Below are positions 62,225-64,000 of a stretch of 64,000 nucleotides of DNA, in pieces. A model generated the notes under the pieces. The model had not been told where the DNA came from and searched no databases. It was given only the letters and a program-made list of their open reading frames with translations. The translations under genes and the position numbers were made by a program. The DNA lies in the NCBI RefSeq assembly GCF_000429345.1, contig NZ_AUBR01000011.1, forward strand, positions 1 through 64,000. The letters are read 5' to 3'. Numbering within the stretch: position 1 is the stretch's first letter; each line of letters starts with the position of its first letter. This DNA is from Desulfovirgula thermocuniculi DSM 16036. GTDB taxonomy: Bacteria > Bacillota > Desulfotomaculia > Desulfotomaculales > Desulfovirgulaceae.

Positions 62225-62622
62225 TGGGCGTGGCGCTCAGACTCTGGCGCGAGCAGAAGGGCCAGGCCCTGGTGGAGCTGGCCCTTTTGTTGCCCGTCTT
62301 GCTGCTCCTGCTGGGGGGGATCATGGAGTTCGGGCGGCTCCTGCACGCCCAGCTGGTGCTCACCGCGGCCAGCCGGGAAGGGGCCCGGGCGGCAGCCGTG
62401 GGCCTCCCCCCTGAAGAGGTCTGCGGGAGGGTGCGGGAGGTGGCGGCGGCGCTGGACGAAGACCGCCTGGAGGTCGTGCAGGAGCCGGCAGGGGGCCTGG
62501 CGCGGGGGCAGCTGGTGACGGTGACGGTGCGCTACACCCTGGACCTGGTCTTCCCCTTCATGGAGGCCCTGCTCCCCGACCCGTTTCCCCTGCGCGCTTC
62601 CACCACCATGCGGGTGGAGTGA
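62224..62622 (+). CDS. TadE-like pseudopilin
   Basis: This 132-residue protein has the TadE signature GQALVELALLLPVLLLLLGGI followed by MEFGRLLHAQ and ASREGARAA near the N-terminus: a prepilin-like helix with Glu in the processing region and a small extracytoplasmic domain. ATG 62224 overlaps the peptidase stop; GTG 62221 is a close alternative. It is a minor pseudopilin of the Tad system. Confidence 0.9.
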   Translation: MGVALRLWREQKGQALVELALLLPVLLLLLGGIMEFGRLLHAQLVLTAASREGARAAAVGLPPEEVCGRVREVAAALDEDRLEVVQEPAGGLARGQLVTVTVRYTLDLVFPFMEALLPDPFPLRASTTMRVE

Positions 62623-62640
62623 AGGAGGGCTTTTTAAGCC

Positions 62641-63561
62641 GTGTACGGGAACCCTCTTGGCGAAGAGCGGGGCGGGGCCGCGGTGCTGGTGGCCCTGGCC
62701 ATGACCTGCCTGCTGGGCTTCGGCGCCCTGGTGACCGACCTGGGTCGCTACTACCTGGCCGGACAGCAGCTGGCCAACGCCGTGGATGCGGCGGCGCTGG
62801 CCGGGGCGGGCGAGCTGGCCCAGAGCGGCAGCGAGCAGTCCGCCGTGGAGGCGGCGCGGCAGGTGGCCCTGGCCAACGGCGCCCCGCAGGAAACGCTGGA
62901 GGTGGGCGTTTCCCCCGGCCCGCCGGGGGAAAAGGTGGTGCGCGTGCAGGCCAAAAGGCGCGTGGATTTCTTTCTGGCCCGCGTGCTGGGCTTCGGCGCC
63001 GCGGAGGCCAGGGCACAGGCGGCGGCGTCGGCTTGCGGAGTGTACGCCCTCACGGGCGTGGCCCCCCTCCTGGTGGCCCGGCAGGATTTTCGCTTTGGGG
63101 AGCTCTACACCTTAAAGTACGGCGACCCCTTTACCCCGGGAAACTTCGGCGCCCTGGCCCTGGGCGGGCGGGGGGCGTGCAACTACGAGCGCAACCTCAT
63201 TTACGGCTACCCGGGGCGGGTGGCCGTGGGCGACTATGTGACCACCGAGCCGGGGAACATGAGCGGCCCCACTTTTTACGCCCTGCGCCAGCGGCTGGCC
63301 ATGTGCTCCGGAGGCTGCACGCCGGAGCGCCTGGAGCCGGGCTGCCCCCGGGTGCTTATCGTGCCCCTCTTTGACCCCGCCCTCCCCCCGCGCGGCAGGG
63401 ACGAGGTGCGGGTGGAAGGATTTGCCGCCTTTTTCGTGGACCAGGCGGACGCCGCCAGGGACGAGATCCGGGGCCGCTTCCTGCGCTACGCCGTGGAGGG
63501 CGAGGGGTCCTTTGAGGTGCCCGCGGACACCGGGCTTTACGCCCCGCGCCTGGTGGAGTAG
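62641..63561 (+). CDS. TadG-like pilus assembly protein
   Basis: This 306-residue protein begins with a TadG/TadE-N type segment (GAAVLVALAMTCLLGFGALV, then TDLGRYYLAGQQLANAVDAAA), a single helix followed by an extracytoplasmic domain rich in Gly and Cys pairs. It is shorter than full TadG proteins and shows no clear von Willebrand A domain. GTG 62641 starts it, 18 nt after the tadE stop. A structural or anchoring role in the Tad machine is expected. Confidence 0.82.
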   Translation: MYGNPLGEERGGAAVLVALAMTCLLGFGALVTDLGRYYLAGQQLANAVDAAALAGAGELAQSGSEQSAVEAARQVALANGAPQETLEVGVSPGPPGEKVVRVQAKRRVDFFLARVLGFGAAEARAQAAASACGVYALTGVAPLLVARQDFRFGELYTLKYGDPFTPGNFGALALGGRGACNYERNLIYGYPGRVAVGDYVTTEPGNMSGPTFYALRQRLAMCSGGCTPERLEPGCPRVLIVPLFDPALPPRGRDEVRVEGFAAFFVDQADAARDEIRGRFLRYAVEGEGSFEVPADTGLYAPRLVE

Positions 63562-63581
63562 GGACGGGGAGGGTTTGCGCC

Positions 63582-64000
63582 GTGCTGCGCAAAATAAACT
63601 GGTTTTTGCTCCTGGCCGTGCTTTTCGGCCTGGCCGCGGCCTGGGGGGTTTACGCCTACCTGCAGGCCGTCAAGGAGTCGTACCGCGCGGCGGGAGATTT
63701 CCGGCCGGTGGTGGTGGCCAGGGAAAAAATCCCGCCCCAGACCAGGATTACGGAGAACATGGTGGAGGTAAAGGAGGTGCCCGCCGCCTACGTCCATAAA
63801 GAGGCGCTGTCCAGGAAAGAGGAAGCGGTAGGCAGGGTGAGCACGGCGCCGATTTTCCCCGGCGAGCAGGTTTTAAAGGGCAGGGTCGCCGCGGGCGATG
63901 CCGCCCAGGGGCTGGCCTTTCAAATCGGCGGCGGGAAGAGGGCGGCCACCATTGCCGTCGACGAGGTTTCCGGTGTAGGAGGGCACTTGCGACCGGGCGA
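63582..64000 (+). CDS. cpaB: Flp pilus assembly protein CpaB/RcpC, partial
   Basis: The gene runs off the window end; 139 codons are visible. The N-terminal membrane helix (NWFLLLAVLFGLAAAWGVYAY) and the SAF-type domain (VVVAREKIPPQTRITENMVE; GRVSTAPIFPGEQVLKGRV) identify CpaB, and TIAVDEVSGVGGHLRPGD begins the next conserved block. GTG 63582 has GGGGAGGG upstream. Remaining Tad genes (secretin-like, TadA ATPase, TadB/C) would be expected beyond the window. Confidence 0.92.
   Translation, partial: MLRKINWFLLLAVLFGLAAAWGVYAYLQAVKESYRAAGDFRPVVVAREKIPPQTRITENMVEVKEVPAAYVHKEALSRKEEAVGRVSTAPIFPGEQVLKGRVAAGDAAQGLAFQIGGGKRAATIAVDEVSGVGGHLRPG

Overview
The window is a dense, GC-rich stretch of bacterial chromosome with very short intergenic gaps, many 4-bp start/stop overlaps and frequent GTG and TTG starts. 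The organism is an endospore-forming Firmicute with high genomic GC, probably of the Desulfotomaculum/Moorella/Ammonifex type (inference). The evidence is the Bacillus-like order rpmE, yqhQ, prfA, prmC ... ywlC, mntP, ywlE, rpiB, glyA, comEB, wecB, atp operon, together with spoIID, a SpoIIQ-like gene, spoIIID and mbl. SLH domains plus CsaB, and a type Tad pilus locus, fit the same group. No rRNA, tRNA, CRISPR array or intact insertion sequence was found.

Layout. 0.4-3.5 kb: ribosomal protein L31, YqhQ, release factor 1 and its methyltransferase. 3.5-6.6 kb: a Fur-family regulator (probably Zur) with a zinc ABC transporter, followed by a convergent retropepsin-like aspartic protease. 7.1-11.5 kb: housekeeping genes (threonylcarbamoyl-AMP synthase, MntP, YwlE-type phosphatase, RpiB, GlyA, dCMP deaminase). 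11.5-14.2 kb: a HAD hydrolase, a ParB/sulfiredoxin-like protein and an unusual fusion of an MtrA-like domain to a thymidylate-synthase-like domain. This is the most interesting cassette in the window. 14.3-22.7 kb: wecB and a complete F-type ATP synthase operon (atpZ-I-B-E-F-H-A-G-D-C), closed by a strong terminator. 22.8-25.8 kb: sporulation and cell-shape genes. 25.9-29.5 kb: a large SLH-anchored subtilase. 29.6-32 kb: a Uma2 protein and an ECF sigma factor with its zinc-finger/DUF4349 anti-sigma factor.

32.3-46.5 kb is the accessory region. It holds two RND efflux systems (lipoprotein MFP + RND + TolC-like; MarR + lipoprotein MFP + RND) and a short EmrA/EmrB pair. It also holds gene debris: a deleted coiled-coil/nuclease-family pseudogene, a PIN fragment, a truncated MNT nucleotidyltransferase and a broken HEPN gene. 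46.6-58.8 kb is an envelope-polymer region: TagA, a secreted protein, LCP ligase, DUF5693 membrane protein, CsaB, an exported FAD oxidoreductase on the other strand, FabZ, TagO-type transferase, GalU, DUF421 and a phosphohexomutase. CsaB should pyruvylate the wall polymer that holds SLH proteins such as the subtilase at 26 kb. 58.9-64 kb: a DegS/DegU-type two-component system, a MazEF toxin-antitoxin pair and the start of a Tad pilus locus (Flp pilin, prepilin peptidase, TadE, TadG-like, CpaB cut by the window edge).

Promoters readable by eye are sigma-A like. A subset uses TTGCC- in place of TTGAC- at -35. All function assignments rest on motifs and order read from the sequence; no database search was run.
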